From Caulobacteraceae bacterium (GTDB lineage Bacteria > Pseudomonadota > Alphaproteobacteria > Caulobacterales > Caulobacteraceae): a DNA stretch of 63,250 nucleotides. Shown one piece after another: positions 7,522 to 15,815 of the stretch (positions are counted from its first letter, which is position 1; each line of letters starts with the position of its first letter). The position numbers and the translations under genes are program-made. The notes beneath the pieces are model-generated. The model had not been told where the DNA came from, searched no databases, and saw only the letters and a program-made list of their open reading frames with translations. The stretch spans positions 1-63,250 of the forward strand of contig JAFBAO010000070.1 in the NCBI GenBank assembly GCA_019247715.1. The letters are read 5' to 3'.

Positions 7522-9431
7522 ACCGCGCGGCCATCGGCGCGGGTGATCGGCGGCGGGCTGAGGCAAAGGGCGGCCACGCCCAAGACGGCGGCCAGCGCCG
7601 AGCCGAGGAGGACGCCGACCTTGGCGATTCCCGCGTAGGGTCCGCCGCCGAACGCTTGCTCGGCCATCAGGATGGAAAGCGGATCGCCGATTCCGCAGAG
7701 GCAGGCCGCGCCGATGAAAGCGGGCCGGGAAGCCTCGGCGGGAAACACCGCCAGCCTCGTCCCGACCGCCGCCCAGGCCGCTCCCGCTATGCCCAAAGGC
7801 TTGCCGATCGCAAGTCCGAGGGCGACGCCCCACAGCACCCGCCCCGCCGCCGGCGCCCCCATGTCGGCGGTCAGCGACACGCCGGCCGCCGTGAAGGCGA
7901 AAAGCGGCAACACCACGTAGGTCGACCAGGGTTCGAGGTTCCGCTCGATCCTTTCGGCGGGCGACAGCAGGCGCGCGGCGGCGGCTGACAGGTTGCGGCT
8001 CGCCCATTCCCAGATCGGCTCCTGTTCGAGACGTCGCCGCTCCCCGCCGGCTCGCTTGAGCTCGCTTTCAGCGTGTTCCAGCTCGGAAAGCGCCGTGGCG
8101 GCCTGCGCGAGCAAGGGGCCGGTTGCGGGCGTCGGCCGGGCGGGGAGGGCGGCGGCCAGGGCCACGCCGGTCAGGGCGCCGCTGACCCCCGCCATGTGCA
8201 GGAAGAGCCACAGGCAGGCGGAGGCCGCGAGGTAGGGCCACGCGGCGTAGACCCGCCAGCGGTTCAGGATGACGAGGGCGCCGGCCGAGGCGCCGGCGGC
8301 CAGGAGCCAGCCCGGGTGGAAGTCGCGCGGGTAGAAGATCGCCAGGATCAGGATCGACAGGATGTCGTCCACCACCGCATAGGCGGCGACGAAGGCCTTT
8401 AGCCCGGCCGAGGCCCGGGCGCCGAAGATCGCCAGCACGCCTAGGGTGAAGGCGATGCCGGTGTCGGCCGGCGCCGACCAGCCGGCGGCGGTGGGCCCGG
8501 GATTGAGCGCCAGATAGATCGCCGCCGGAACCACGACCCCGCCGACCGCCGCCACCACGGGCGCCGCCGCCGCGCGCGGATCGGCGAGCGATCCGGCGGT
8601 CACCTCCCGCCGGATCTCGAGCCCCACGATGAGGAAGAACACCGCCAGCAGCGCCTCCGAGCACCATTCGGCGACGCTCATGGTGAGTGGCCCCGGGATC
8701 GGCCCGATCCCGAGTTCGGCCCCCACGAAGCGACCATAGGCCGGGGCGACGGCGCTGTTCGCGAGTGCGAGCGCCGCCGCCGCGGCGATCAAGAGGACGA
8801 TGCCCGCCGAGGCCGGCAGGTTGGCGAAGGCGCGCGCCGTCCGCTTCACCCGCACGCCGACCGGCTGCTCCAGGGCCTCCAGCATCGAGTGGAAATCCCA
8901 GGCGCCCTCGTAGCGGACCCCGTCGACGAAGATGGTGGGGGTGCCGGCCACACCGCTGCGGCGGCCATCGGCCAGGTCGTCCTCGACGCGCCGGCGCAGC
9001 CTGCCGTCCTCCAGGTCGCGCTCGAAACGCTCCATGTCGAGGCCGCAGTCGCGGGCGATGTCCAGCACGATGCGCCGATCGAGAGGAGGCTGGCGGTCGT
9101 AGAGCGCATCGTGCATGTCCCAGAACCGGTTCTGACGCCCCGCCGCCTCGGCCGCGATGGAGATGAACTCGGCCCCGGGATGGGCGCGCTCGTTGGGAAA
9201 CTGGCGATAGACGTAGGTCATCCGCTCGCCGAGCGCCCTGCGCAGCCTCTCCAGGACCGGGCGCAGGCGCCGGCAATAGGGGCACAGGTAATCGCCGTAG
9301 AGAATGACCGTGACGCCGCCCTGGCGTGCGTGGCCGCCGCGCGCATGGTCCCGGCGGCGGTCGACGGGCCTCGGCCCGCGTCCACGCCCCTCGGCGCTCT
9401 CGGAGGGGTCCTGGGTGTGTTCGTCCGCCAT
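7518..9431 (-). CDS. nhaA: DsbA-like thioredoxin domain fused to NhaA Na+/H+ antiporter
   Basis: A 637-residue two-domain protein. Residues ~38-195 form a DsbA/2-thiol-reductase-like thioredoxin fold with redox pair C50-PY-C53 and the cis-proline loop GVAGTPTIF. Residues ~200-630 form an NhaA antiporter with about eleven hydrophobic segments. The double aspartate of the transport site is present (AVVDDILS) and so is the lysine in IGKPLGI. At the site corresponding to E. coli T132-D133, the text reads PADTGIAF where NhaA normally has ATDIAF, so the aspartate is shifted by two positions. No signal peptide precedes the thioredoxin domain, which suggests it is cytoplasmic. Such fusions are known in several phyla. 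The start lies only ten bases after the tRNA-Met CCA end. It overlaps the stop of the convergent kinase by four bases. Confidence 0.92.
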   Translation of the reverse strand: MADEHTQDPSESAEGRGRGPRPVDRRRDHARGGHARQGGVTVILYGDYLCPYCRRLRPVLERLRRALGERMTYVYRQFPNERAHPGAEFISIAAEAAGRQNRFWDMHDALYDRQPPLDRRIVLDIARDCGLDMERFERDLEDGRLRRRVEDDLADGRRSGVAGTPTIFVDGVRYEGAWDFHSMLEALEQPVGVRVKRTARAFANLPASAGIVLLIAAAAALALANSAVAPAYGRFVGAELGIGPIPGPLTMSVAEWCSEALLAVFFLIVGLEIRREVTAGSLADPRAAAAPVVAAVGGVVVPAAIYLALNPGPTAAGWSAPADTGIAFTLGVLAIFGARASAGLKAFVAAYAVVDDILSILILAIFYPRDFHPGWLLAAGASAGALVILNRWRVYAAWPYLAASACLWLFLHMAGVSGALTGVALAAALPARPTPATGPLLAQAATALSELEHAESELKRAGGERRRLEQEPIWEWASRNLSAAAARLLSPAERIERNLEPWSTYVVLPLFAFTAAGVSLTADMGAPAAGRVLWGVALGLAIGKPLGIAGAAWAAVGTRLAVFPAEASRPAFIGAACLCGIGDPLSILMAEQAFGGGPYAGIAKVGVLLGSALAAVLGVAALCLSPPPITRADGRAV

Positions 9432-9441
9432 GGGCGCGCCC

Positions 9442-9518
9442 TGGTAGCTGGGGGCGGGCTCGAACCGCCGACCTGCGGGTTATGAATCCGCCGCTCTAAC
9501 CAACTGAGCTACCCAGCC
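9442..9518 (-). tRNA. tRNA-Met (CAT), elongator type
   Basis: A 77-nt cloverleaf with encoded CCA (complement of 9442-9444). The acceptor stem GGCTGGG pairs with CCCAGCT (one G-U at the end). The D-arm reads TAGCTCAGTTGGTTAGAGC, the anticodon CAT is the complement of 9482-9484, and the T-loop reads GTTCGAGCC. It lacks the initiator's mismatched first pair and the run of three G-C pairs in the anticodon stem, so it is an elongator. A tRNA-Ile2 with a modified C34 cannot be completely excluded. Confidence 0.95.
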
Positions 9519-9557
9519 AGGGGGAGCGCCGGGTTATAGGCGCCGGCTCCTGCCCCT

Positions 9558-10697
9558 TCAAGGCGGATGCGCCCACCGTTCTTCTTGCGCCTCCCCGAGC
9601 CGCGCCGCCACCGCCTCGCCGATCGCCAGGGAGGCGGTGAGACCGGGGCTCTCGATGCCGAAAAGCGTCACCAGGCCCGCAAGGCCGTGGGCTTCGGGGG
9701 TGTCGATCCGGAAATCGGGCTGCGGCTCGCCCGGCCCGTGGAGCTTGGGGCGTAGGCCGGCGTAGTCGGGACTGAGGGCGCCGTCCGGAAGGCCCGGCCA
9801 GAAGCGGCGGACGTAGCGGTAGAACGCGTCCGCCCGCGCCGGATCCACCGAGTAATCCTCGCTCTCGACGTAGGCGAGGTCCGGCCCGAACACCGCCTGG
9901 CCGCCGAGGTCCTTGCGGTAGTGGGTCCCGAGCGCGCCGGGGATCGGCGGCGGATACACGAGCCGCTCGAAGGGCGCCTTGCCGCTCAGCCGGAAGTAGA
10001 CGCCCTTGCCCAGATGGCGGGCCGGAATGCGCCCGCGCGGGAAACCCTCGATGAGCGCGGCGACGGCTTGCGCGGCCAGGCCGGGCGCGGTCACCAGCAG
10101 CTGCGCGGCGAAGACGATGGGCGCCGCGCCGCCTGCCCGGATCTCGAAGCCGCCGCCTTCTCTTGGGCGGGCGCCGAGGAACGGCGTCGCCCGGGCGATT
10201 GCGCCCCCCAGACCCTCGATCTCGCCGGCGAGCGCCAGCATGTAGCCGTGGCTGTCGAAGACGCCGCTCTCCGGCGAGAGGACCGCCGCGACGGCCCTTA
10301 AGCCCGGCTCCAGCGCCATCGCCGCCGCGCCGCCGAGCATCGTCAGCCCCTCGACGCCGTTCGCTTGCGCCTGGGCCGCCACCGCCTCCAGCCGCGACAG
10401 CTCCTCAGGCGCCGTCGCCACCACCAGCTTGCCGCACTTGCGATAGGCGACCTTGTGCGCCTCCAGGAACGGATAGAGGGCCCGCCGGCCCGCGACGCAG
10501 AGCTCGGCCCGAAGCGAACCCGTCGGATAGTAGAGGCCGCCGTGGATCACCTCGGAGTTGCGCGAGGAGACGCCCTGGCCGATGGCGGCCTCCTTCTCGA
10601 GCACGACCACCGCCAGTCCGCGCTTGGCGAGGGCGTAGGCGCAGGCGAGACCCACCGCGCCGGCCCCGACCACGCAGGCGTCGAAGTCGGGGCTCAA
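9558..10697 (-). CDS. lhgO: FAD-dependent L-2-hydroxyglutarate oxidase/dehydrogenase-like protein
   Basis: A 379-residue DAO-superfamily flavoenzyme expected to oxidise L-2-hydroxyglutarate (or a close 2-hydroxy acid) to the 2-oxoacid and pass electrons to the quinone pool or oxygen. The N-terminal Rossmann motif VVGAGAVGLACAYALA binds the FAD ADP moiety. SSRNSEVIHGGLYYP is the signature block of this family, and SGVFDSHGYM follows at mid-length. The C-terminus has GIESPGLTASLAIGE. The codon at the chosen start is TTG (10695-10697), preceded by GA/GGG-rich bases that serve as a strong Shine-Dalgarno but also form one arm of a 9-bp hairpin. An internal start would cut into the FAD motif, so TTG is likely. 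It sits downstream of the indolepyruvate oxidoreductase on the same strand. Confidence 0.88.
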   Translation of the reverse strand: MSPDFDACVVGAGAVGLACAYALAKRGLAVVVLEKEAAIGQGVSSRNSEVIHGGLYYPTGSLRAELCVAGRRALYPFLEAHKVAYRKCGKLVVATAPEELSRLEAVAAQAQANGVEGLTMLGGAAAMALEPGLRAVAAVLSPESGVFDSHGYMLALAGEIEGLGGAIARATPFLGARPREGGGFEIRAGGAAPIVFAAQLLVTAPGLAAQAVAALIEGFPRGRIPARHLGKGVYFRLSGKAPFERLVYPPPIPGALGTHYRKDLGGQAVFGPDLAYVESEDYSVDPARADAFYRYVRRFWPGLPDGALSPDYAGLRPKLHGPGEPQPDFRIDTPEAHGLAGLVTLFGIESPGLTASLAIGEAVAARLGEAQEERWAHPP

Positions 10698-10703
10698 ACC
10701 CCT

Positions 10704-10728
10704 CCCTCCCTCGTGTGGGGAGGGAGGG
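10704..10728. repeat. CCCTCCCTC/GAGGGAGGG hairpin element
   Basis: Perfect 9-bp inverted repeat (10704-10712 and 10720-10728) with a 7-nt loop. The same arm type recurs at 10841-10861. Short purine/pyrimidine-strand hairpins like this are scattered between genes in many alphaproteobacteria. On the minus strand its distal arm doubles as the ribosome binding region of the flavoenzyme start at 10697. Confidence 0.6.
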
Positions 10729-10792
10729 CCGAGCCGCAGCGTCGGCGGGACGGGGGAGTCGGGCGCCTCAAGGAGCCGCGACCCATGCGGCG

Positions 10793-13700
10793 TCAGCGCA
10801 TGTCACCGGAAACCCCCGCCCTGGCGGCTTCGCCGCCTGTCCCTCCCAACGAGGGGGAGGGCGCCGCCGCGTCCCATTCCGCCCACAGCCTGGCTTCCTG
10901 CGCTTTCGCCGTCGCCACCGCGGCGGCTTTCACGTGACCGAAGCCCCGAATGGCGTCCGGGACGGCGGCGATCCGCGCCGCCAGCGGCAGCCGCTCGGAC
11001 GTCAGCCCGACGAGCAGGCGATCGAGACCTGCTTCGTAATCGGCGATCAACTGTCGCTCCAGCCGACGCTCGGCGCTCGCCCCGAAGAGGTCGAACGGCC
11101 CGCCGCGCAAGACCTTGAGCTTCGCCAGCAGCGGAAAAGCGATGTCGAGCATCCAACCGCCGAAGGCGATCTTCCTCGGACGCCCCTCCGGATCCTTCGG
11201 GGCCAGCAGGGGCGGGGAGAGCCAGACCTTGGCCTTGCCGCCGGCGAAGGTCTCCTTCAGCGCGGCGCCGAACCGGCCGTCGGCGTAGAGCCGGGCCACC
11301 TCGTACTCGTCCTTGTAGGCCATCAGCTTGAAGAGCCCGATCGCGGCCGCGCGCGTCAACGCCCCGCGGCCGCCGACGGCGGCCTCGGCGGCGCGGACCT
11401 TTTCGAGGCGCCCGCGGTAGCGCTGGGCATAGGCGCGGTTCTGATAGGCCTCGAGCTCGGCGGCGCGACGCCCGATCAGCGTCTCCAGCGGCATGGTCTC
11501 GGGATCGAGGCCGGACTCCTTTGAAGGCGCCGCCTCGGTCGGCCTGGCGGCGGCGATCCGGCCCAGCTCGAAGGCCTGCAGATTGGTCTCGTCGTCGACG
11601 CCGTTCAGGCGGATGGCTCTGTAGAGGGCGCGCGAGGAGACCGGAACCAGCCCCCGCTGCCAGGCGAAGCCCAGCATGATCATGTTGGCGAAGATGGCGT
11701 CGCCGAGCTTCTGCTCGGCCAAGCTGACCGCGGGGCAGCTCTCGTAGCGCTTGACGGCCGCGCCGATCCGCCGGGCCATGGCGGATGCGTCAAACCGGGC
11801 GTCGCGGTCGGCGACGAAGTCGGCGGTGGGCTGCAGGTCGCCGTTGCCGCAGGCGATGGTCCGGTCCTTGGCGTAGAGCGCCAGGGCCTCCGGACCGGCC
11901 GCCACCAGCAGGTCGCAGGCCACCAGCACATGGGCGCTCGCGGCCGGCACGCGTCCACCCACCGGCGTGACCGCCGTCCCGCCGATCCGCACGTGGCTGA
12001 AGACCGCGCCGCCCTTCTGGGCGAGACCGGTCATGTCGACCACCGAAGCGGCGCGGCCGTCGATGTGGGCGGCCATGGCGAGGATTGAGGCGGTGGTGGT
12101 GACGCCGGTGCCGCCGACGCCGGTGAAGACGATGTTCTTGACCCCCTCGAAGGCCTCGATGTCGGGTAGCGGCGTCGATTCCGCGGTGAGCGCCGCCAGC
12201 TTCGGCGCATGGGCGTTGTGCGCGCCTTCCAGGGTCACGAACGAGGGGCAAAAGCCCTTCAGGCAGGAATAGTCCTGGTTGCAGGTGGACTGGTCGATCC
12301 GGCGCTTGCGGCCGAACTCGGTCATCAGCGGCTCGATGGATACGCAGTGGGAGGCGGCCGAGCAGTCGCCGCAGCCCTCGCAGACCAGGGGGTTGATGAA
12401 CACCCGGCGGGGAGCGGGCGCCAGCGTCCCGCGCTTGCGCCGCCGACGCTTCTCGTTGGCGCAGACCTGATCGTAGATCAGCACGGTGACCCCGGGAGCC
12501 TCCCGAAGCTCGCGTTGCACCCTCATCAGCGCGCTGCGCGGATGGACGCTCACCCCGGGCGCGAGGTCGCTCGCTCGCGCATAGCGACCAGGGTCCTCCG
12601 CCACCACCACGATCTTCTTCACGCCCTCGGCGGCGAGCTGGCGGGTGATCTGGGCGACCGTGAAGCCGCTCTCCGGACGCTGGCCACCCGTCATGGCCAC
12701 GGCGTCGTTGTAGAGCAGCTTGTAGGTGATGTGGCTGCCCATGGCGATCGAGCCGCGGATCGCCAGCGAGCCGGAGTGGCCGTAGGTGCCGTCGCCGAGG
12801 TTGACGAAGACGTGCGGCTCCTCGGTGAACGGGGAGGCCCCGGCCCAGCTCAGCCCCTCGCCTCCCATGTGGCTGGTGAGGTCGGTCTGCGGATCGGAGA
12901 AGCTGGCCATGTAGTGGCAGCCGATGCCGGCCAGCGCCCGCGAGCCTTCGGGCAGGCGGGTCGAGGTGTTGTGCGGACAGCCTGAACAGAAGAACGGCTT
13001 GCGGATCTGCTCGGCGCCCAGGGTCACCGCCGCCATGCCGGCCGCCGATACCCGATCGAGGAAGGCGTGGACGCGCTCCATGTGCGGTCCGGGCGGCAGC
13101 CGGTCTGCAAGCGCCAGCGCCACCTCGGCCACGGACAGGGAGCCGAGCTCGGAAAGCAGCGGATGGCCCTGCTCGTCCACCTTGCCGACGATCTTCGGAT
13201 GGGCGTGGGCGGGCAGGTCGTAGAGGGCTGCCCGGATCTGGCCCTCCAGCAAGGGCCGCTTGTGCTCGACCACCATCAGGGTCTCGAGGCCCCGGGCGAA
13301 GGCGCGGATCCCGGTGGGCTCCAGCGGCCAGGGCATCCCGACCTTGTAGACCGCCAGACCCAGGTCCGCCGCTTCCGCATGCCCGAGCTCCATGGCGCTC
13401 AGGGCCTCCATCACGTCGCTAAAGGCCTGGCCGTGGGCGGCGATCCCGAGCCGCCGCCGCGGACCGCCGAGCACCTGCCGGTCGATCTGGTTGGCGCGGG
13501 CGAAGGCGAGGGCGGCGGGCAGCTTGTGCAGCCTGAGGCGCCGCTCCTTGTCCAGCGGCTGGTCCTTCAGGCGGATGCCGAGGCCGCCGGCCGGCATGGC
13601 GAACCCGGGCGGCGGGCGATACTGGCGACGCCCGGGGCCCACCTCGATGGTGACGCCCGAGTCCATCATGTCGGCGAGGGCGACGAGGCCCACCCAGAGC

Positions 13701-14281
13701 CCGGAGAACCGCGACAGGGCGTAGCCGAGCAGGCCGAAATCCAGCACCTCCTGCACGTCGGCCGGGGCCAGCACCGGCATCTCGAAATCCTGGAAGGCGA
13801 ACTCCGACTGCGAGGGCAGGGTGGAGGACTTGCAGGAATGGTCGTCGCCGGCCACCGCGACCACCCCGCCCTTGGGCCAGATCCCGGCGAAGTTGGCGTG
13901 CTTGAACGCATCGCCGCTGCGGTCCACGCCCGGGGCCTTGCCGTACCACATGCCGAAGACGCCGTCGTAGCGCGCGCGGGGGAACAGGTTGGCCTGCTGG
14001 CTGCCCCATACGGCGGTGGCCGCGAGATCCTCGTTCAGGCCCTCCTTGAAGACGATATCCTGGGCTTTCAGGTGTTCGGCGGCCCGATGGGCTTGCTGGT
14101 CCAGCCCGCCGAGGGGCGAGCCCCGGTAGCCGCTCAGGAATCCGGCGGTGGAGAGGCCGGCCCGCCGGTCCAGCCGCCGCTGGTCGAGCAGGACCCGGAT
14201 GAGCGCCTGGACGCCGGTGATGAACACCCGGCCCTCTTCGAGGGCGTACTTGTCATCCAAGGTGACGTCGGCATGGCGCAT
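10793..14281 (-). CDS. Fused indolepyruvate:ferredoxin oxidoreductase
   Basis: A 1,162-residue protein that combines the alpha and beta subunits of indolepyruvate ferredoxin oxidoreductase, which converts aryl pyruvates (transaminated aromatic amino acids) to aryl-acetyl-CoA with CoA and an electron acceptor. The order is a pyrimidine-type N-terminal domain (GFLSGYRGSPLGG), a TPP-binding domain (GDGTYGHSG), a ferredoxin-like segment rich in cysteine (CEGCGDC, CLKGFCPS) near residues 630-680, and then the gamma-type domain (GVGGTGVTT). The ATG at 14281 is preferred over an in-frame TTG at 14311, since the family N-terminus aligns with MRHADVTLDDKY. The last ~23 residues (SPSLGG... to the stop) are translated from a dispersed hairpin repeat and are probably not part of the fold. 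Divergent from an Lrp-type gene. Confidence 0.93.
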   Translation of the reverse strand: MRHADVTLDDKYALEEGRVFITGVQALIRVLLDQRRLDRRAGLSTAGFLSGYRGSPLGGLDQQAHRAAEHLKAQDIVFKEGLNEDLAATAVWGSQQANLFPRARYDGVFGMWYGKAPGVDRSGDAFKHANFAGIWPKGGVVAVAGDDHSCKSSTLPSQSEFAFQDFEMPVLAPADVQEVLDFGLLGYALSRFSGLWVGLVALADMMDSGVTIEVGPGRRQYRPPPGFAMPAGGLGIRLKDQPLDKERRLRLHKLPAALAFARANQIDRQVLGGPRRRLGIAAHGQAFSDVMEALSAMELGHAEAADLGLAVYKVGMPWPLEPTGIRAFARGLETLMVVEHKRPLLEGQIRAALYDLPAHAHPKIVGKVDEQGHPLLSELGSLSVAEVALALADRLPPGPHMERVHAFLDRVSAAGMAAVTLGAEQIRKPFFCSGCPHNTSTRLPEGSRALAGIGCHYMASFSDPQTDLTSHMGGEGLSWAGASPFTEEPHVFVNLGDGTYGHSGSLAIRGSIAMGSHITYKLLYNDAVAMTGGQRPESGFTVAQITRQLAAEGVKKIVVVAEDPGRYARASDLAPGVSVHPRSALMRVQRELREAPGVTVLIYDQVCANEKRRRRKRGTLAPAPRRVFINPLVCEGCGDCSAASHCVSIEPLMTEFGRKRRIDQSTCNQDYSCLKGFCPSFVTLEGAHNAHAPKLAALTAESTPLPDIEAFEGVKNIVFTGVGGTGVTTTASILAMAAHIDGRAASVVDMTGLAQKGGAVFSHVRIGGTAVTPVGGRVPAASAHVLVACDLLVAAGPEALALYAKDRTIACGNGDLQPTADFVADRDARFDASAMARRIGAAVKRYESCPAVSLAEQKLGDAIFANMIMLGFAWQRGLVPVSSRALYRAIRLNGVDDETNLQAFELGRIAAARPTEAAPSKESGLDPETMPLETLIGRRAAELEAYQNRAYAQRYRGRLEKVRAAEAAVGGRGALTRAAAIGLFKLMAYKDEYEVARLYADGRFGAALKETFAGGKAKVWLSPPLLAPKDPEGRPRKIAFGGWMLDIAFPLLAKLKVLRGGPFDLFGASAERRLERQLIADYEAGLDRLLVGLTSERLPLAARIAAVPDAIRGFGHVKAAAVATAKAQEARLWAEWDAAAPSPSLGGTGGEAARAGVSGDMR
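10823..10861. repeat. Double hairpin (GGCGGC-TTC-GCCGCC plus CCCTCCC/GGGAGGG) inside a gene's 3' end
   Basis: Two adjacent hairpins: arms 10823-10828/10832-10837 with a three-base loop, and arms 10841-10847/10855-10861 with a seven-base loop. The second uses the same arm sequence as the element at 10704-10728. This block codes for the Ser/Gly/Pro-rich tail of the indolepyruvate oxidoreductase, so the element appears to have entered the coding frame. Confidence 0.55.
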
Positions 14282-14313
14282 GGCGATTGGTTCGGCCGCA
14301 CTTTGGCGCAATT

Positions 14314-14332
14314 CGCCCTATCATATAAGGCG
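14314..14332. promoter_or_regulatory. 19-bp imperfect palindrome, candidate Lrp-family operator
   Basis: CGCC[C]TATCATAT[A]AGGCG matches its own reverse complement at 14 of 19 positions, with an AT-rich centre as is usual for Lrp/AsnC sites. It lies between the divergent oxidoreductase (start 14281) and the Lrp-type gene (start 14410). TTGGCGCA also occurs twice in this spacer, at 14303-14310 and 14363-14370, and TTGGCGG at 14394-14400. Inference: autoregulation plus control of the oxidoreductase. Confidence 0.5.
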
Positions 14333-14409
14333 ACCGACCACGCTGCAAAAGTCTTGCCGAACTTGGCGCATGCTTGGCAGTTTCAGGCGTCTCTTGGCGG
14401 ATATGGGGT

Positions 14410-14931
14410 ATGAAATTGTCGGAAACCTTGGATGCGGTGGATGCGCGCATCCTCGATCTGATCCAGCGCGACGCCAGCCTGTCGGTGGCCGAGGTCGCCG
14501 AGCGGGTCGGACTGTCCGCGAGCCCGTGCTGGCGCCGGATCCGGCGGATGGAGGACGAGGGGATCATCCGGCGGCGGGTGACGATCCTGGATCGGGAGAA
14601 GCTCGGACTGGGGTTCGAGGTGTACTGCACCGTCAAGCTCGCCCTGCCGACCCGGGAGAACCTCGAGGCCTTCGAGCGGTCGGTGGAGCGATGGCCGGAG
14701 GTCGCCCAATGCGCCACCGTCACCGGCCCTGCCGATTACGAGCTGCGCATCGTCACGCGGGACATGCACGCCTTCGACGATTTCCTTCGGGACAGGATCC
14801 TATCGCTGGGGCTGGTGTCGAACATCGAGAGCCGGATCGTGATCCGCTCGGTGAAGAACAGCACCGCGGTTCCGCTGGCGCTCGTCAGTCCCCATGTGGA
14901 GGCGAGCTGTCCGCCAACGGAGACGCCATGA
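14410..14931 (+). CDS. Lrp/AsnC family transcriptional regulator
   Basis: A 173-residue regulator with an N-terminal helix-turn-helix (DARILDLIQRDASLSVAEVA, then SASPCWRRIRRMEDEGII) and a C-terminal RAM/ligand domain (VTGPADYELRIVTRDM). Such proteins form octamers and respond to amino acids. The divergent arrangement with indolepyruvate oxidoreductase suggests that an aromatic or branched-chain amino acid is the effector (inference). The ATG at 14410 gives the family-typical N-terminus MKLSETLDAVD; the frame is open further upstream but without family-like residues. The C-terminus is about 10-15 residues longer than usual. The stop overlaps the pirin start as ATGA, which points to translational coupling. 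Confidence 0.92.
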   Translation: MKLSETLDAVDARILDLIQRDASLSVAEVAERVGLSASPCWRRIRRMEDEGIIRRRVTILDREKLGLGFEVYCTVKLALPTRENLEAFERSVERWPEVAQCATVTGPADYELRIVTRDMHAFDDFLRDRILSLGLVSNIESRIVIRSVKNSTAVPLALVSPHVEASCPPTETP

Positions 14932-15815
14932 TCGACCTCGTCATCGACAGCCGGCGCCGCGACCTCGGCGGCTTCGAGGTCGGCCGGGTGCTCCCCCACG
15001 CGCGCCGCCGCATGGTGGGCCCGTTCGTGTTCTTCGACCACATGGGCCCGATGGAGTTCGCGCCGGGATTTCCGCGGGGCGCAGACGTGCGCCCGCATCC
15101 GCACATCGGCCTTTCCACGGTCACCTACCTCTTCGAAGGCGAGATCACCCACCGCGACAGCGTCGGCTCCGAGGTCGCCATCGTTCCCGGAGAGATGAAC
15201 TGGATGACTGCCGGGCGCGGGATCACCCACTCCGAGCGGTTCGACCGGCTGCGGCGCGACGGGGGACGGATGCATGGGATCCAGGCCTGGGTGGCGCTGC
15301 CCCGCGAGGACGAGGAGACGGCGCCGGGCTTCACCCACCACGGCGCCGCCGACCTGCCTACCTACGAATCAGGCGGGCTCTGGGGCCGGCTGATCGCTGG
15401 GGAAGCCTTCGGGGCCAAGGCGGCGGTCAAGATCCACTCGCCGATGTTCTATGTGCACTGGCGCCTGAAACCGGGGGCCAAGGCCGAGGTCCCGGGCGGA
15501 TACGCCGAGCGGGCCGCCTATGTGGCGGCGGGCGAGATAGAGGCGGGCGGGCGCGCCTACGGCGCGGGCCAGATGCTGGTGTTTGCGGCGGGCGCGCCGG
15601 CGGCGATCGAGGCGAGGAGCGAGGCCATCGTCATGGCGCTGGGGGGCGAGCCGCTGGGCGAGCGGTTCGTCGAGTGGAACTTCGTCTCCTCCAGGCGCGA
15701 GCGGATCGAACAGGCCAAGGCCGATTGGCGGGCCGGCCGCATGAAACTGCCGGATCTCGACCACGACGAATTCATCCCCTTGCCTGCCGAGCCGCCGACC
15801 CACCCCCCAAGCTAA
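14928..15815 (+). CDS. Pirin family protein
   Basis: A 295-residue bicupin. The N-terminal cupin carries the pirin metal-site residues in RPHPHIGLSTVTYLF and ITHSERF, with a glutamate in FEGEITHRD. The C-terminal cupin follows from about residue 165 (HWRLKPGAKAEVP). Pirins bind Fe(II); some are quercetinases and others modulate transcription or pyruvate metabolism, so the exact role is open. It starts at the ATG that overlaps the Lrp gene's TGA, so the two are cotranscribed. Its TAA stop shares four bases (15812-15815) with the TAG stop of the convergent pgsA. Confidence 0.92.
   Translation: MIDLVIDSRRRDLGGFEVGRVLPHARRRMVGPFVFFDHMGPMEFAPGFPRGADVRPHPHIGLSTVTYLFEGEITHRDSVGSEVAIVPGEMNWMTAGRGITHSERFDRLRRDGGRMHGIQAWVALPREDEETAPGFTHHGAADLPTYESGGLWGRLIAGEAFGAKAAVKIHSPMFYVHWRLKPGAKAEVPGGYAERAAYVAAGEIEAGGRAYGAGQMLVFAAGAPAAIEARSEAIVMALGGEPLGERFVEWNFVSSRRERIEQAKADWRAGRMKLPDLDHDEFIPLPAEPPTHPPS

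Noticed and set aside
7518..9431. DsbA-NhaA fusion as a sequencing artefact
   Set aside because: The frame is continuous over 637 codons, both domains are complete and such fusions are known elsewhere.
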